A DNA stretch of 64,000 nt from Clostridiales bacterium (GCA_017428545.1 JAFRQR010000025.1:62001-126000); one strand, 5' to 3'; positions 16,263 to 25,964 are shown, counted from the stretch's first letter. Numbers and translations are program-made. The notes: generated from the letters alone by a model not told the origin.

Positions 16263-17450
16263 TTATTGTCCCCGGTGCTCCAATAGATACTTCAGAGACT
16301 TTTTCGTATCCTCATGGATCTCCTGACCCTTTTGGGCGAAGCTCTCTCTTATCGCACAGTAGCACTCGATCAGGGCTCCGTCGAGATCCGTTTCGGCAAG
16401 TCTTCGGATCTCCGAAAGATCATCGAAATGACGTGACGGCTCGATCTTATCCGCCAGATACACGATCTTATCCGTGATCGTCATCACTTCTCTTCCGATC
16501 GTGTGATACTGGATCGCATCCAAGACCTCCTGGTCCTCAACACCGTAGTGTTCCTTCGCATAAACGGCACCGGCCGGCGAATGCAGGATCTGTTTTCCCG
16601 GGATATATCCGTGGATGATCTTCGCCGAAAGCTCGATCTGCTGCTTCTCGGGAAGTTCCTTCGCGCAGTCATGCAGAAGTCCCGCAAGTGCGCATTTATC
16701 CGGATCTGCTCCGAAACGCATCGCATAGCGTGTCGATACCACGCACACATTCATGCTGTGAAGAAGTCTCTTCCCGCTCATCTCATGGAAAAGCGTGAAG
16801 CAGTGCTTCATCAAAGTCTTATACATCTCATCGGAAACATTCATCAGCGGAGAATCTTCCGAGTACAGATCGTGATCTTTGATAAACTCTTTGACGACAT
16901 CGCAAACATTATCGAAGTCGCCTTCTCTGCGGATCTTGCTGGATGCGACCTCGACCCCGTCGATCTTAAAGAACTTCACTTTCTTTCCGAAAACTTCTTC
17001 AAGATGAGCTGCCTGGTTTCTGGCCTGTCCCTCATCGATGCCGGGACGCAGCGCGCAAAGAAGCGTCGCATACTTTAAGATCTCTGCCGGCTGATACCAG
17101 GACTCAAACTCAAAAAGAATGTCCGACCCACACATGAAGAACAGCTCGTCTTTATCAGAAACAACTTTCTGCTCTCGCAGATTCTTAAGCGTATCCACCG
17201 TGTAACTGGGTTTTCCGAACACCTGCTCGATATCGCAGATCTCGCACTTCGGCTCGTCCTTAAGAGCGGCCTTGACCATATAGTAACGATAAGGAGAAAG
17301 CGTGACCTTTCGTGATGGCTTAAAACACGGCATACCCGTCGGGATCACGAGCACCTTATCGACCTTTCCGCTTTTTACCGCACCGCGGATCATAGAAAGA
17401 TGTCCGTTATGAAACGGGTCGAATGCCCCACCGTAAATACCGATCTTCAA
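16263..17450 (-). CDS. nadD: Fused nicotinate-nucleotide adenylyltransferase (NadD) and YqeK HD hydrolase
   Basis: One 395-residue chain joins two enzymes that are usually separate neighbouring genes. Residues 1-195 are NadD, which makes nicotinate adenine dinucleotide for NAD synthesis: GGAFDPFHNGH at the N-terminus and SSKIRR near 185. Residues 205-395 are a YqeK-type HD phosphohydrolase: LLHSMNVC, LLHDCAKE, and HSPAGAVYA. YqeK proteins cleave Ap4A symmetrically. The start is a TTG at 17450 after GAGAGGAG; the frame is open further upstream without a better start. It lies 64 bases after purD and just before rsfS. Confidence 0.9.
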   Translation of the reverse strand: MKIGIYGGAFDPFHNGHLSMIRGAVKSGKVDKVLVIPTGMPCFKPSRKVTLSPYRYYMVKAALKDEPKCEICDIEQVFGKPSYTVDTLKNLREQKVVSDKDELFFMCGSDILFEFESWYQPAEILKYATLLCALRPGIDEGQARNQAAHLEEVFGKKVKFFKIDGVEVASSKIRREGDFDNVCDVVKEFIKDHDLYSEDSPLMNVSDEMYKTLMKHCFTLFHEMSGKRLLHSMNVCVVSTRYAMRFGADPDKCALAGLLHDCAKELPEKQQIELSAKIIHGYIPGKQILHSPAGAVYAKEHYGVEDQEVLDAIQYHTIGREVMTITDKIVYLADKIEPSRHFDDLSEIRRLAETDLDGALIECYCAIRESFAQKGQEIHEDTKKSLKYLLEHRGQ

Positions 17451-17514
17451 ACCGTTTTCTCCTCTCTTTTTATTGGTCCATTCATTCCTGTTGAAAAGAA
17501 CCGGTCTCGAGCTA

Positions 17515-18768
17515 TCAGCCGAGTGTTCTTCCGATATCCGTCCTGTAGTGAGCTTTCTCGAAGGAGATCTTCTTGACGCCTTCGTAAGCAGAATCGATCG
17601 CCTCATCCATCGTCGCGCCGTCTGCATAGACGCAGAGCACGCGGCCGCCGGAAGTGACGAGTTTTCCGTCCTTAAGAGCTGTGCCTGCCTGGAATACGAG
17701 ATGTCCACAAGTACCGATACCCGTGATCTCATAGCCCTTATCGTACTTTTCCGGATAACCGCCAGACGCCATAACAACGACGCAGGAGCAGCCCGGCTTC
17801 CACTTCAGATCGACCTGATCGAGAGTGCCGTCGATGCAGGCATCCACGAGTTCCATGAGGTCATTTTCCATACGCGGCAGGATCGCCTGGCATTCCGGAT
17901 CACCGAAACGTGCATTGTACTCGACGACCTTTGCGCCTTCTTTCGTGAGCATAAGGCCAAAATAGATAACGCCTTTAAAAGGACGGCCTTCTGCAGCAAG
18001 TGCCTTGATGGTAGGTTCTACGATCGTATCGTAGATCTTCTTCTCATCTTCAGCAGTAAGATCCGCACCAGGTGTAACGGCGCCCATGCCTCCGGTATTG
18101 AGGCCTTCGTCATGGTCATACGCGCGCTTGTGGTCACGGGAGGTGATCATCGGAATAACAGTCTTTCCGTCGGCAAATGCCAGGAGCGTCATCTCCGGAC
18201 CTACCATGCATTCTTCGATTACGACGGTATTTCCCGACGCTCCAAAAACACCGTCACTCATCATGGAGATGACAGCCTTCTTTGCGTCTTCGAGTGTCTG
18301 TGCGATGATAACGCCCTTACCGAGAGCGAGTCCGTCCGCCTTGATAACGATCGGCATCTCCTGTGTCTCGAGATAAGCAAGTGCTTCATCCTGATTCGTG
18401 AATGTCTGATACTTCGCGGTCGGGATATTGTATTTCTTCATCAGCTCTTTGGAGAAAGCCTTCGATGCCTCGATGATCGCTGCATTCTTATAAGGACCGA
18501 AAGCGCGGAGTCCGGCAGCCTCCATCGCATCGACCATACCCAGGGCAAGCGGGTCATCCGGTGCTACGAATACGAGATCGAACTGTTCTTTCTTCGCATA
18601 CTCCACCATCGCGTCAACATCTGTTGCCTTGATCGGTTCACAGTGAGCGATCTCGGCGATACCGCCATTACCCGGCGCACAATAAAGCTCCGTAACTCTC
18701 GGGCTCTGCTTAAGTTTCCAGCAAATTGCATGTTCACGGCCACCGCCGCCTACTACTAATACCTTCAT
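17515..18768 (-). CDS. purD: Phosphoribosylamine-glycine ligase
   Basis: PurD makes glycinamide ribonucleotide in step 2 of purine synthesis. The 417 residues carry the N-terminal VLVVGGGGREHA and APGNGG motifs, the ATP-grasp domain (KADGLALGKGV, EECMVGPE) and the C-terminal FGDPECQAILPR segment. ATG 18768 follows GGAGG; upstream residues are read-through. It is separated from purH by the zinc-ribbon membrane gene and has its own extended -10 promoter. Confidence 0.97.
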   Translation of the reverse strand: MKVLVVGGGGREHAICWKLKQSPRVTELYCAPGNGGIAEIAHCEPIKATDVDAMVEYAKKEQFDLVFVAPDDPLALGMVDAMEAAGLRAFGPYKNAAIIEASKAFSKELMKKYNIPTAKYQTFTNQDEALAYLETQEMPIVIKADGLALGKGVIIAQTLEDAKKAVISMMSDGVFGASGNTVVIEECMVGPEMTLLAFADGKTVIPMITSRDHKRAYDHDEGLNTGGMGAVTPGADLTAEDEKKIYDTIVEPTIKALAAEGRPFKGVIYFGLMLTKEGAKVVEYNARFGDPECQAILPRMENDLMELVDACIDGTLDQVDLKWKPGCSCVVVMASGGYPEKYDKGYEITGIGTCGHLVFQAGTALKDGKLVTSGGRVLCVYADGATMDEAIDSAYEGVKKISFEKAHYRTDIGRTLG

Positions 18769-18831
18769 GAATTGACCTCCGGGTAATATATTCATTCCAT
18801 CGGCGGGAAAAGCACTCCTCACCGACAAATA

Positions 18832-18840
18832 ATTATACCA
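18832..18840 (-). promoter_or_regulatory. Extended -10 promoter for purD
   Basis: TGG followed by TATAAT on the minus strand, 63 bases before the purD start. No convincing -35. A near-copy of the dispersed motif (18808) lies in the leader. Confidence 0.6.
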
Positions 18841-18885
18841 AATCAGAAGTAAAAAGGCATCATATCATCTTACAATGGAAATGCT

Positions 18886-20148
18886 TTATTGCTCCGTTAA
18901 GAAGATCTGGTTGACGACCCAGTTATCCTCGATCAGAGAGTATTGCGCGCCGCAGTACGGGCAGGTACTTACATGCACCGCGTCAAAAGAACCCGAACAG
19001 CTTTTGCAGTTGACCGCATGGATCGTAAAGCCCAGATCCTCTTCTTTGACACGCTTGGCCAGGACCATATTGAATACCTGCTTTCTAAATGTCACAAAGC
19101 CGTTATTGTAATAACCGCAGGTAACGTAAGCCTTCACACTGATACGAAGGATGTTATCGACCACACTATGTCCTACATATTCGACAGCGCCTCTGTACTC
19201 CACATCTACGATATCGTCCATGTAGGAAAGATCATCACTTCCGTCAAATACGGTCAGTGTTTTCCGGTCCGCGGAAAAGACGATGCATCGAAGAAGCGAG
19301 ATTACTTTTTCTTCTAATAACTCATAGGAGAAATCCGGGATATATCTTTTCAGTTCCGCTTCCATGCGCGTCTTCGTTGCCGCCGCAGTTTTGATTTTTT
19401 CTTCCGCCGAAAGATCCGAGTATTTTTTGGCCGCAAGTAAAGGCCCCGCCATAAAGATGGAAACAATAAAGGCGAAGAGCAAAAGCCCTCCGGCAAAAAG
19501 GACGATCGTAAACAACGTCATCGCAAGCCCTTCAACAAAATTGTATCCGTTTTCGGAAGAAATACTCAGGCCGGCCACAAGTCCAAAGAAGATCCCGAGA
19601 ATACCGAATATCCAAAAATAGAACATGCCCAGGCCTTTTGCCGCTTTTTTGCTCAAAAGTGTCGGCCGGGTATAGTAGCCGGATACACAAGGATACGACT
19701 GGATGCTCTCATAAGTGGTACCGCACATCGGACAGCCCGAGACAAACTTGGAAAGAAAGTCAGTGTGTCCGCAGTTTTTACAGGTGCATCTGTCCTGTTC
19801 CTGCGACTGCTTTTCCAAAATGCCCATGTAAAGCGTCTCATCACTTATGTCAGAGCGGCCGGCAAAATTGCCGTTCCTATGAAACACCGCCTCGTAATTA
19901 CAGCGGTTGGATATGACCGTGTATGTATACGGATACTTAACGTACTGCCAGGCCTTTTCATTCTCGGCACCGCTCTTTTCGAACTTTTTTTCCATCGTCA
20001 GTCCGAGTTTGTCGATCCTTTTTTTCTGGCAGTCGATCGCGAACCTCATATCCGCGGATGATTTCTCCGGAAAAGCACCGCCCTTGTAAAACTCCGAAAG
20101 CTGGGCAGTATAATTCCTGCGTATCGATGAATAATCTGTATTTCCCAT
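18886..20148 (-). CDS. Membrane protein with two zinc ribbons, unknown function
   Basis: The product of about 420 residues begins with a soluble region. A first zinc ribbon follows (CKNCG and CPMCG, about 120-145), then two membrane helices (about 175-200 and 215-245), a domain of about 130 residues with alternating strands (AVEYVGHSVVDNILRISVKAY), and a C-terminal second zinc ribbon (CKSC and CPYCG). The strand-rich part resembles Tim44/NTF2-like domains but I am not certain. ATG 20148 follows AGGGAG. It sits between purH and purD but has its own promoter and is preceded by terminators, so it is not a purine gene by context. Confidence 0.75.
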   Translation of the reverse strand: MGNTDYSSIRRNYTAQLSEFYKGGAFPEKSSADMRFAIDCQKKRIDKLGLTMEKKFEKSGAENEKAWQYVKYPYTYTVISNRCNYEAVFHRNGNFAGRSDISDETLYMGILEKQSQEQDRCTCKNCGHTDFLSKFVSGCPMCGTTYESIQSYPCVSGYYTRPTLLSKKAAKGLGMFYFWIFGILGIFFGLVAGLSISSENGYNFVEGLAMTLFTIVLFAGGLLLFAFIVSIFMAGPLLAAKKYSDLSAEEKIKTAAATKTRMEAELKRYIPDFSYELLEEKVISLLRCIVFSADRKTLTVFDGSDDLSYMDDIVDVEYRGAVEYVGHSVVDNILRISVKAYVTCGYYNNGFVTFRKQVFNMVLAKRVKEEDLGFTIHAVNCKSCSGSFDAVHVSTCPYCGAQYSLIEDNWVVNQIFLTEQ

Positions 20149-20182
20149 TTTCCCATTCTCCCTGATCATAACGATCAGAACA

Positions 20183-20191
20183 ATTATACCA
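20183..20191 (-). promoter_or_regulatory. Extended -10 promoter for the zinc-ribbon membrane gene
   Basis: TGG followed by TATAAT on the minus strand, 35 bases before the ATG at 20148. Confidence 0.6.
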
Positions 20192-20220
20192 TTTTTTCCC
20201 CGAAGCATTTTTCAGCAAGG

Positions 20221-20271
20221 AAAAACACCCTGAACGAAAGAAAGGTGTCCTTCTTCCCATTCAGGGTGTTT
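20221..20271 (-). terminator. Rho-independent terminator at the end of the purH unit
   Basis: On the minus strand AACACCCTGAA pairs with TTCAGGGTGTT, followed by TTTCC. It is the third and strongest of a series of hairpins after purH. Confidence 0.85.
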
Positions 20272-20286
20272 GATTCATTTGCCTTT

Positions 20287-20344
20287 CAGTGCTTTTACCT
20301 TAAAAAAAGCACCTGTCACTTCAGTGATCAATGTCTGAAGTGAC
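20287..20344 (-). terminator. Two further hairpins after purH, one made of dispersed-motif copies
   Basis: GTCACTTCAG (20315-20324) pairs with CTGAAGTGAC (20335-20344), spanning the purH stop codon. Next comes CAGTGCTTTT (20287-20296) paired with AAAAGCACCTG, an inverted pair of near-copies of the dispersed 10-mer, with a run of seven A/T bases in the loop. Confidence 0.6.
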
Positions 20345-21872
20345 GTACTCCTGTAAAGAGCATTGCAATGCCGTACTTATCGCAAGCATCGATACTCTCC
20401 TGGTCACGGATGGATCCGCCCGGCTGAACGATCGCGGTGATGCCGTACTCGTGAGCTGTCTCTACGCAGTCAGAGAACGGGAAGAATGCATCGGAACCGA
20501 GAACGGCACCCTTTGCCTTCTCGCCTGCAAAATCCAAAGCGATCTTGGCAGCGCCGACACGGTTGGTCTGGCCGGGGCCGACACCCAGTGTCTGCTTATT
20601 CTTAACAACGACGATACCGTTGGACTTGACGTGCTTTACGACCTTCATGGCAAAGAGCATATCGTCCTTAAGTGCCGGATCGATCTCTGTCTTAGTAACA
20701 GTCTTGAGCTCAGCTTCATCATAGATGCCGCGGTCGTGATCCTGAACCAGAAGACCGCCGTTTACGCGCTTGTAGTTATATTCACCCTCCGGGATCGGTG
20801 CGGAGATATCCGGCAGAACGAGAACGCGGAGGTTCTTCTTTGCGCAGAGGATATCGAGAGCTTCCTGTGTATAGGACGGAGCAACGATGACCTCGAGGAA
20901 GATCTTCGCCATCTCTTCTGCTGTCTTGCCGTCGATCTCGCGGTTAGCTGCAACGATACCGCCGAAGATGGATACGGAGTCAGCCTCGTAAGCCTTGACC
21001 CATGCATCGTAGATGTTGTCTGCAGAACCGACGCCGCACGGATTTGCGTGCTTAACGGCAACAACTGTCGGCTCGTCGAATTCCTTGAGGCAGTTGATGG
21101 TTGCATCTGTATCGGAGATGTTGTTGTAGGAAAGTTCCTTACCATTGAGCTGCTTGGCTTCTGCGAGGGAACCCTTGACCGGCAGAGCATTCTGGAAGAA
21201 AGTTGCCTTCTGGTGCGGGTTCTCGCCGTAACGCATTTCTGCAACCTTATCAAAAGTAACTGTGTACTGTTTCGGCAGTGTCTTGTCTTCGGAAACGGAA
21301 AGGAAGTAGTTTGCGATCAGGGCATCGTAAGCTGCTGTGTGCTCGAAGACCTTCTTAGCGAGCTTGAAACGTGTCTCGTAAGTTGTATCGCCTGTAGCTC
21401 TCATCTCGGAAAGGACCTGCTCGTAATCTTCAGGATCCGTGATTACGGTAACGTCCTTGTGGTTCTTGGCTGCCGCACGAAGCATGGACGGACCACCGAT
21501 ATCGATGTTCTCAACGCACTCTTCAAAAGCAACGCCCGGCTTCTGGATAGTCGCCTTGAAAGGATAAAGGTTAACAACGATCAGATCGATAAGACCGATG
21601 CCGAGTTCTTCTACTCTCTTCATATGTTCCGGGTTACCGCGCATAGCGAGGATACCACCGTGAAGAAGCGGATGCAGTGTCTTAACACGTCCGTCGAGGC
21701 ACTCCGGGAAACCTGTGACTTCGGAAACTTCCTTACACGGGATGCCCTCCTTCTCGAGAAGCTTTGCAGTTCCGCCCGTAGAGAGGATCTCTACATTCAG
21801 TTCCACGAGTTTTCTGGCAAAATCGGCAATGCCTGTTTTGTCGGATACACTGATAATCGCTCTTTTAATCAT
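20328..21872 (-). CDS. purH: Bifunctional AICAR formyltransferase / IMP cyclohydrolase
   Basis: PurH catalyses the last two steps of IMP synthesis. The 514 residues are the normal length: N-terminal cyclohydrolase with [11 protein letters not shown] and STGGTAKLL, and C-terminal transformylase with KHANPCGVG and the terminal FTGVRHFRH. It is last in the purE-purF-purN-purH string, 21 bases after purN, and is followed by three hairpins. A very long open frame on the opposite strand is a shadow of this codon-biased gene. Confidence 0.98.
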   Translation of the reverse strand: MIKRAIISVSDKTGIADFARKLVELNVEILSTGGTAKLLEKEGIPCKEVSEVTGFPECLDGRVKTLHPLLHGGILAMRGNPEHMKRVEELGIGLIDLIVVNLYPFKATIQKPGVAFEECVENIDIGGPSMLRAAAKNHKDVTVITDPEDYEQVLSEMRATGDTTYETRFKLAKKVFEHTAAYDALIANYFLSVSEDKTLPKQYTVTFDKVAEMRYGENPHQKATFFQNALPVKGSLAEAKQLNGKELSYNNISDTDATINCLKEFDEPTVVAVKHANPCGVGSADNIYDAWVKAYEADSVSIFGGIVAANREIDGKTAEEMAKIFLEVIVAPSYTQEALDILCAKKNLRVLVLPDISAPIPEGEYNYKRVNGGLLVQDHDRGIYDEAELKTVTKTEIDPALKDDMLFAMKVVKHVKSNGIVVVKNKQTLGVGPGQTNRVGAAKIALDFAGEKAKGAVLGSDAFFPFSDCVETAHEYGITAIVQPGGSIRDQESIDACDKYGIAMLFTGVRHFRH

Positions 21873-21893
21873 AAAAACATCCTTTCCGAACCA

Positions 21894-22511
21894 TTACTTT
21901 TTGGTTCTAACCAAATTATTAACTACTTCGATCTTACCGTCGGCGATGAGCTGGATCGCTTTCGGAAGGATTACCTGTTCACATTCCACCATGATGCGCT
22001 TCTGAAGGGTCTCGGGCGTGTCGTCTTCTCTTACGTCGACGGCCTTCTGCAAAATGATCGGGCCTTCGTCATAATGCTCATTGACGAAATGCACCGTCGC
22101 GCCGGACACTTTTACGCCTTTGGCAAGGACAGCCTCGTGCGGGCGTATGCCGTACATGCCCTTACCGCAGAACGAAGGGATCAGGGCCGGGTGGATATTG
22201 ATAATGCGGTTTGCATAAGCCGCAACCGTCTTCGGTCCGAGCATCGAGAGGAATCCGGCCAGAACGACCAGATCCACGCCCAGACGGTTCAGTTCATCGA
22301 GTGTGGCATCGTCATAATCGTCTCCGAGAACTTTCTTACTGATGACTTTGCTCGGGATCCCCGCCTTCTTGGCTCTTTCGATGGCAAAAGCACTTTCGTT
22401 GCTCGCGATGACTTCCGAGATCTCGACATTCCGGATCTCTCCGCTATTGATCTTATCAATGATCGCCTGCAGGTTCGTTCCGCCGCCGCTGACAAAAACT
22501 GCAATCTTCAT
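21894..22511 (-). CDS. purN: Phosphoribosylglycinamide formyltransferase
   Basis: PurN formylates GAR using 10-formyl-THF. The 205 residues show FVSGGGTNLQAIID at the N-terminus, the catalytic INIHPALIPSF segment and the Asp of DEGPIILQ. ATG 22511 follows GAGGAG, ten bases after the purF stop. An exact dispersed 10-mer at 22386 is read as S-A-F. Confidence 0.97.
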   Translation of the reverse strand: MKIAVFVSGGGTNLQAIIDKINSGEIRNVEISEVIASNESAFAIERAKKAGIPSKVISKKVLGDDYDDATLDELNRLGVDLVVLAGFLSMLGPKTVAAYANRIINIHPALIPSFCGKGMYGIRPHEAVLAKGVKVSGATVHFVNEHYDEGPIILQKAVDVREDDTPETLQKRIMVECEQVILPKAIQLIADGKIEVVNNLVRTKK

Positions 22512-22521
22512 GTCGTGCTCC

Positions 22522-23946
22522 TCAGATCTTATGCGGAGAATCTTCGCCGCTGTTGCTCGGAACACCTGCCGGGAAGATACCGTCGAAGCAGGCGGAGCAG
22601 TGGCCGCAGAGTGCGCCCTCTGTAGATGCCTTGAGGCCTTCGAGGCTGACATAACCGAGAGAATCGGCACCCAGCATATCGCGGATCTCTTCTACACTCA
22701 TCTTTCTTGCCGGAAGCATATCTGCCTCGGAAGCGGATACACCGTAGTAGCACGGGAACTTAACCGGCGGAGATGCGACTCTGAGGTGGACCTCTTTGGC
22801 GCCTTCCTCACGCAGGAAGGAGATGATGTGCTTGGTGGTCGTACCACGGACGACGGAGTCGTCGACGATAACGATCTTTTTGCCTTTTACAGCTGTCTTC
22901 AGAACGGAAAACTTGAGGCGGACCGCCATCTCACGGGCAGCCTGTGTGCCCTCGATAAATGTTCTTCCGACATAGCGGTTCTTAAGAAGTGCCTGACCAT
23001 AAGGAATGCCGCTTTCAAAAGCATAACCGATCGCAGCCGCGATACCGGAGTCCGGAGCCGCTACGACAAGGTCTGCATCGCAGGGGTTTTCACGGGCCAG
23101 CGCACGTCCTGTCTGTACACGGGACTCATAAACGCTCGTACCGTCGATGAAGCTGTCCGGTCTTGCCAGATAAACGAACTCGAAGATACAGAGTTTTCCA
23201 TTCTTATGTGCATCGCACTCAGGTACTGTATAAATAGAAGAATAACCTTCTTCCGTGATCGTAATGATCTCACCCGGCAGAACGTCGCGGATGGTCTCGG
23301 CGCCGATGGCGTCAAATGCGCAGTTCTCGGAAGCCAGAAGATACATATCATCTTTCTTTCCGAGTACCAGCGGACGAAGTCCGAGAGGATCGCGGACACC
23401 GATGATACGGTCTTCACTCATCAGAAGGATCGCATACGCACCCTTGATCTCACCCATCATCTTCTGGATCGCGCCTTCGAGTGAATCGGAAGAAACGCGG
23501 TTTCTGGCAAGAAGTGACAGAAGCACTTCGAAGTCTGCCGTTGTCTGGAAGATCGCACCGATTTCCTTTAAAGAATCACGGAGCTCATCCGCATTCAGGA
23601 TCGAACCGTTGATGGAGATCGCCAGCTGACCGCTGTGGGACTTGATCTGCATCGGCTGGACAACGTCGTAGCCGCTCTCGTTCGGAGCCGGAGTTCTGAC
23701 GTGGCCGATCGCCGCATGTCCGGTCAAGGTTCCCAGGTGCAGATCGTCAAATACGTCTGCGACCAGGCCGTGTGCCTTGTGGCCGAGGAACTGGCCGTCG
23801 TGATTGACTACGATACCTGCGGAGGCCTGGCCTCTGTGCTGCAGTGAGAAAATACCGTAGTACGTGAGTTTGGAGATGTCGGGATTGGTCTTCTTCGTAT
23901 CAAAGATACCGAATACGCCGCATTCTTCCTGGATCTTTCTGCTCAT
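22522..23946 (-). CDS. purF: Amidophosphoribosyltransferase
   Basis: PurF makes phosphoribosylamine from PRPP and glutamine in step 1 of purine synthesis. In 474 residues it has the catalytic Cys in EECGVFGIFD (near residue 9, so a short propeptide), the glutaminase region LQHRGQASAG, and the PRPP loop IVDDSVVRGTT. C-terminal cysteines (LCGHCSACFDG) fit the iron-sulphur type found in Bacillus PurF. It starts four bases after purE ends. Confidence 0.98.
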   Translation of the reverse strand: MSRKIQEECGVFGIFDTKKTNPDISKLTYYGIFSLQHRGQASAGIVVNHDGQFLGHKAHGLVADVFDDLHLGTLTGHAAIGHVRTPAPNESGYDVVQPMQIKSHSGQLAISINGSILNADELRDSLKEIGAIFQTTADFEVLLSLLARNRVSSDSLEGAIQKMMGEIKGAYAILLMSEDRIIGVRDPLGLRPLVLGKKDDMYLLASENCAFDAIGAETIRDVLPGEIITITEEGYSSIYTVPECDAHKNGKLCIFEFVYLARPDSFIDGTSVYESRVQTGRALARENPCDADLVVAAPDSGIAAAIGYAFESGIPYGQALLKNRYVGRTFIEGTQAAREMAVRLKFSVLKTAVKGKKIVIVDDSVVRGTTTKHIISFLREEGAKEVHLRVASPPVKFPCYYGVSASEADMLPARKMSVEEIRDMLGADSLGYVSLEGLKASTEGALCGHCSACFDGIFPAGVPSNSGEDSPHKI

Positions 23947-23950
23947 ACCT

Positions 23951-24454
23951 TTACTCCCCCAGATTTGCTATTTTTTCCTGAAGGCGTGCATCTCTCTCCG
24001 CGACAGAAGAGGCAAGGCCCGCCTTATAATCTGCTAACTTCTTGCTAAGCGTCTCATCACTGAGCGCCAGCATCTGCGCGGCAAGGATCGCCGCATTACT
24101 GCCGCCGTCGATCGCGACAGTCGCAACCGGAATGCCCGTCGGCATCTGAACGACTGCGTAGAGTGCATCTACGCCGTGCAATGCCCCACCCTTACAGGGA
24201 ACACCGATTACCGGTAAAACAGTATTGGCAGCGATCACGCCGGCCAGATGAGCCGCCAGTCCTGCTGCCGCAATAATTACACTATAGCCGTCTTCTTTTG
24301 CGGAACTTGCGATCTTTGCCGCAAGATCCGGCGTTCTGTGTGCCGAGCACACCTTCGCATCAAAGGCGATATCGAACTTCTTCAGGAGCTTAAAACACCC
24401 CTCCATAACGGGAAAATCCGAGTCACTGCCCATAACGACAAGAACTTTTGCCAT
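23951..24454 (-). CDS. purE: N5-carboxyaminoimidazole ribonucleotide mutase
   Basis: PurE rearranges carboxyaminoimidazole ribonucleotide to CAIR. The 167 residues include MGSDSDFP, SAHRTPD and the GVPCKGGALHG loop. ATG 24454 follows AGGAGG. It is the first gene of purE-purF-purN-purH. purK, purC, purL and purM are not in the window. The roughly 50-base leader is too short for a purine riboswitch. Confidence 0.97.
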   Translation of the reverse strand: MAKVLVVMGSDSDFPVMEGCFKLLKKFDIAFDAKVCSAHRTPDLAAKIASSAKEDGYSVIIAAAGLAAHLAGVIAANTVLPVIGVPCKGGALHGVDALYAVVQMPTGIPVATVAIDGGSNAAILAAQMLALSDETLSKKLADYKAGLASSVAERDARLQEKIANLGE

Positions 24455-24503
24455 GTTACTATCCTCCTGAAATAAAAAAAGAACAGACCTATTATAAAAC
24501 AAA

Positions 24504-24553
24504 AAGTGCTTTCACGGACATTAGATTTTTTGATTTTTCCGCGAAAAGCACTT
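24504..24553 (-). terminator. Terminator built from an inverted pair of the dispersed motif
   Basis: On the minus strand AAGTGCTTTTCGCGG pairs with CCGTGAAAGCACTT across a 20-base A/T loop and runs into TTTTGTTTTA. It follows the capA stop and precedes purE. One arm is an exact copy of the dispersed 10-mer, the other a nine-base match. Confidence 0.85.
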
Positions 24554-24619
24554 ACTTTTTCCGAACATATTTGTCGCGTCTGCCGAAAGCCCCTCTGCCG
24601 CCGCAAAAAGAGCCTTCAT

Positions 24620-25726
24620 CTACTCGTTTTCGTCCGACCAGTGGAGTTTCTCCATGACGCGGTCATACTCCTCCGTCCCCTTCTCATACGGCATCGGACA
24701 GTAGTCATTGCCCGAAGATGTCGATCTCATGGAGAAAGGTATGCATTCCATACGGTTTCCGACGACTTTGCCTTCGAAAACGGAGAACGTACACTGGAAG
24801 ATCGCCGTATCCGGGTCGGAAAGCCACGGCTGGCCGCCGAAGCAGAAGTTCGATTCGCTGTAGATGATGTATTTTCCGTTATAGTACTCGACCGGCTGGA
24901 GCCTGTGAGGATGAGATCCGACATAGATGTCCGCGCCGTAGTCGATAATGTCATGGGCAAGTTCAACGGCGGCCGCTTCCGGCTCGTACATCCTCTCTAC
25001 CCCGATATGGCAGGAGATGATGACGATATCGCAGCCCTTTTCGCGCAGAACATCGATCGCATTGTAGTAAAGGGATCTTTCGTAAGTAAAGTTAAATCCG
25101 GCCATGCCGATCTTAACGCCCTTGACCTCATATACATTGTAATAACTGTTGTCGCTCCAGACGATCCCCGCATCTTCCAGGACCTTTCTGGTCTCCAGGT
25201 GACCTTCCTCGGTATAGTCGAGCATGTGGTTATTAGCAAGGTTACAGCACTCGACGCTTCCGAGTTTTAAGCATTCGACATACTTCGGGTCGCCTTTTAA
25301 GTAGATCTCCCGTTCCGGACGAAGGTTATTGGACGACGTCAGCGGCCCTTCGAGATTACAAAGCGTCATATCATCGGCCTCTAAATAAGGAAGTGCTTTT
25401 GAAAAAGGATACTCGAAATTATCTCCGACAACACTCGTGAAGCAGTAAGACTGTCCCATATGGACTCTCTGTTCACCAAGCGTGGTATCTCCGATAAAGC
25501 TGATCTTGATCTCCGTCGGCGTCGGTTCCGGAGTCGGACTAGGCGTCGGAGTATCCGTCGGAAGCGGAGTCGGGGTAGGAGTTGCCGGGACCGTGCTCTC
25601 GCTCGAAGAAGAATTCTCCGCCGAAAGAGACGTTTCCGAGGTGTTGTTGTCTTTGCTCACACGATTACAGGAGCAAAGCAGCGCTAAGGTCAGAAATATA
25701 GCCAGAAAACGGGTCTTCCTTCTCAA
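24620..25726 (-). CDS. CapA-family lipoprotein (poly-gamma-glutamate capsule-type hydrolase)
   Basis: The 368 residues begin with a lipoprotein signal (LTLALLCSC, with Cys near 18), followed by a Thr/Pro linker and a metallophosphoesterase-like CapA domain from residue 72: FIGDTTLGE, LEGPLTSS, NLANNHMLDY, and GSHPHRLQP. CapA-type proteins are linked to polyglutamate capsule or to cell-wall metabolism; the substrate here is unknown. The start is a TTG at 25726 behind GAGGTG. It stands alone, with the motif-built terminator at its end. Confidence 0.9.
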   Translation of the reverse strand: MRRKTRFLAIFLTLALLCSCNRVSKDNNTSETSLSAENSSSSESTVPATPTPTPLPTDTPTPSPTPEPTPTEIKISFIGDTTLGEQRVHMGQSYCFTSVVGDNFEYPFSKALPYLEADDMTLCNLEGPLTSSNNLRPEREIYLKGDPKYVECLKLGSVECCNLANNHMLDYTEEGHLETRKVLEDAGIVWSDNSYYNVYEVKGVKIGMAGFNFTYERSLYYNAIDVLREKGCDIVIISCHIGVERMYEPEAAAVELAHDIIDYGADIYVGSHPHRLQPVEYYNGKYIIYSESNFCFGGQPWLSDPDTAIFQCTFSVFEGKVVGNRMECIPFSMRSTSSGNDYCPMPYEKGTEEYDRVMEKLHWSDENE

Positions 25727-25964
25727 AATCGTTCACCTCATACGGAATTCTTAATCAGTTTACCAAACCTCAAAAAAAGAAGAAACACCTTTTTCGCTTC
25801 AAATTGTTCGATAATCTAAATAAGTTTTTATATATCTGTGTCGCCGTTCACAAAATTGATACAATTTTTTTTGCAGTTATTAGCAAATAGTACTAGCATA
25901 AACGGAAAAATAAGTGCATAATCAGTATAGAAACTACAAGTAATCTAAGAAAGGGGCGATCCGG

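Noticed and set aside
20331-22625. 764-codon open frame on the plus strand across purH and purN
   Set aside because: It is the antisense shadow of codon-biased purH/purN. It has no ribosome site and its translation is Cys-rich and unlike any family.
24455-24500. Purine riboswitch ahead of purE
   Set aside because: The space between the capA terminator and the purE ribosome site is about 50 bases, too short for an aptamer, and no aptamer core was seen.
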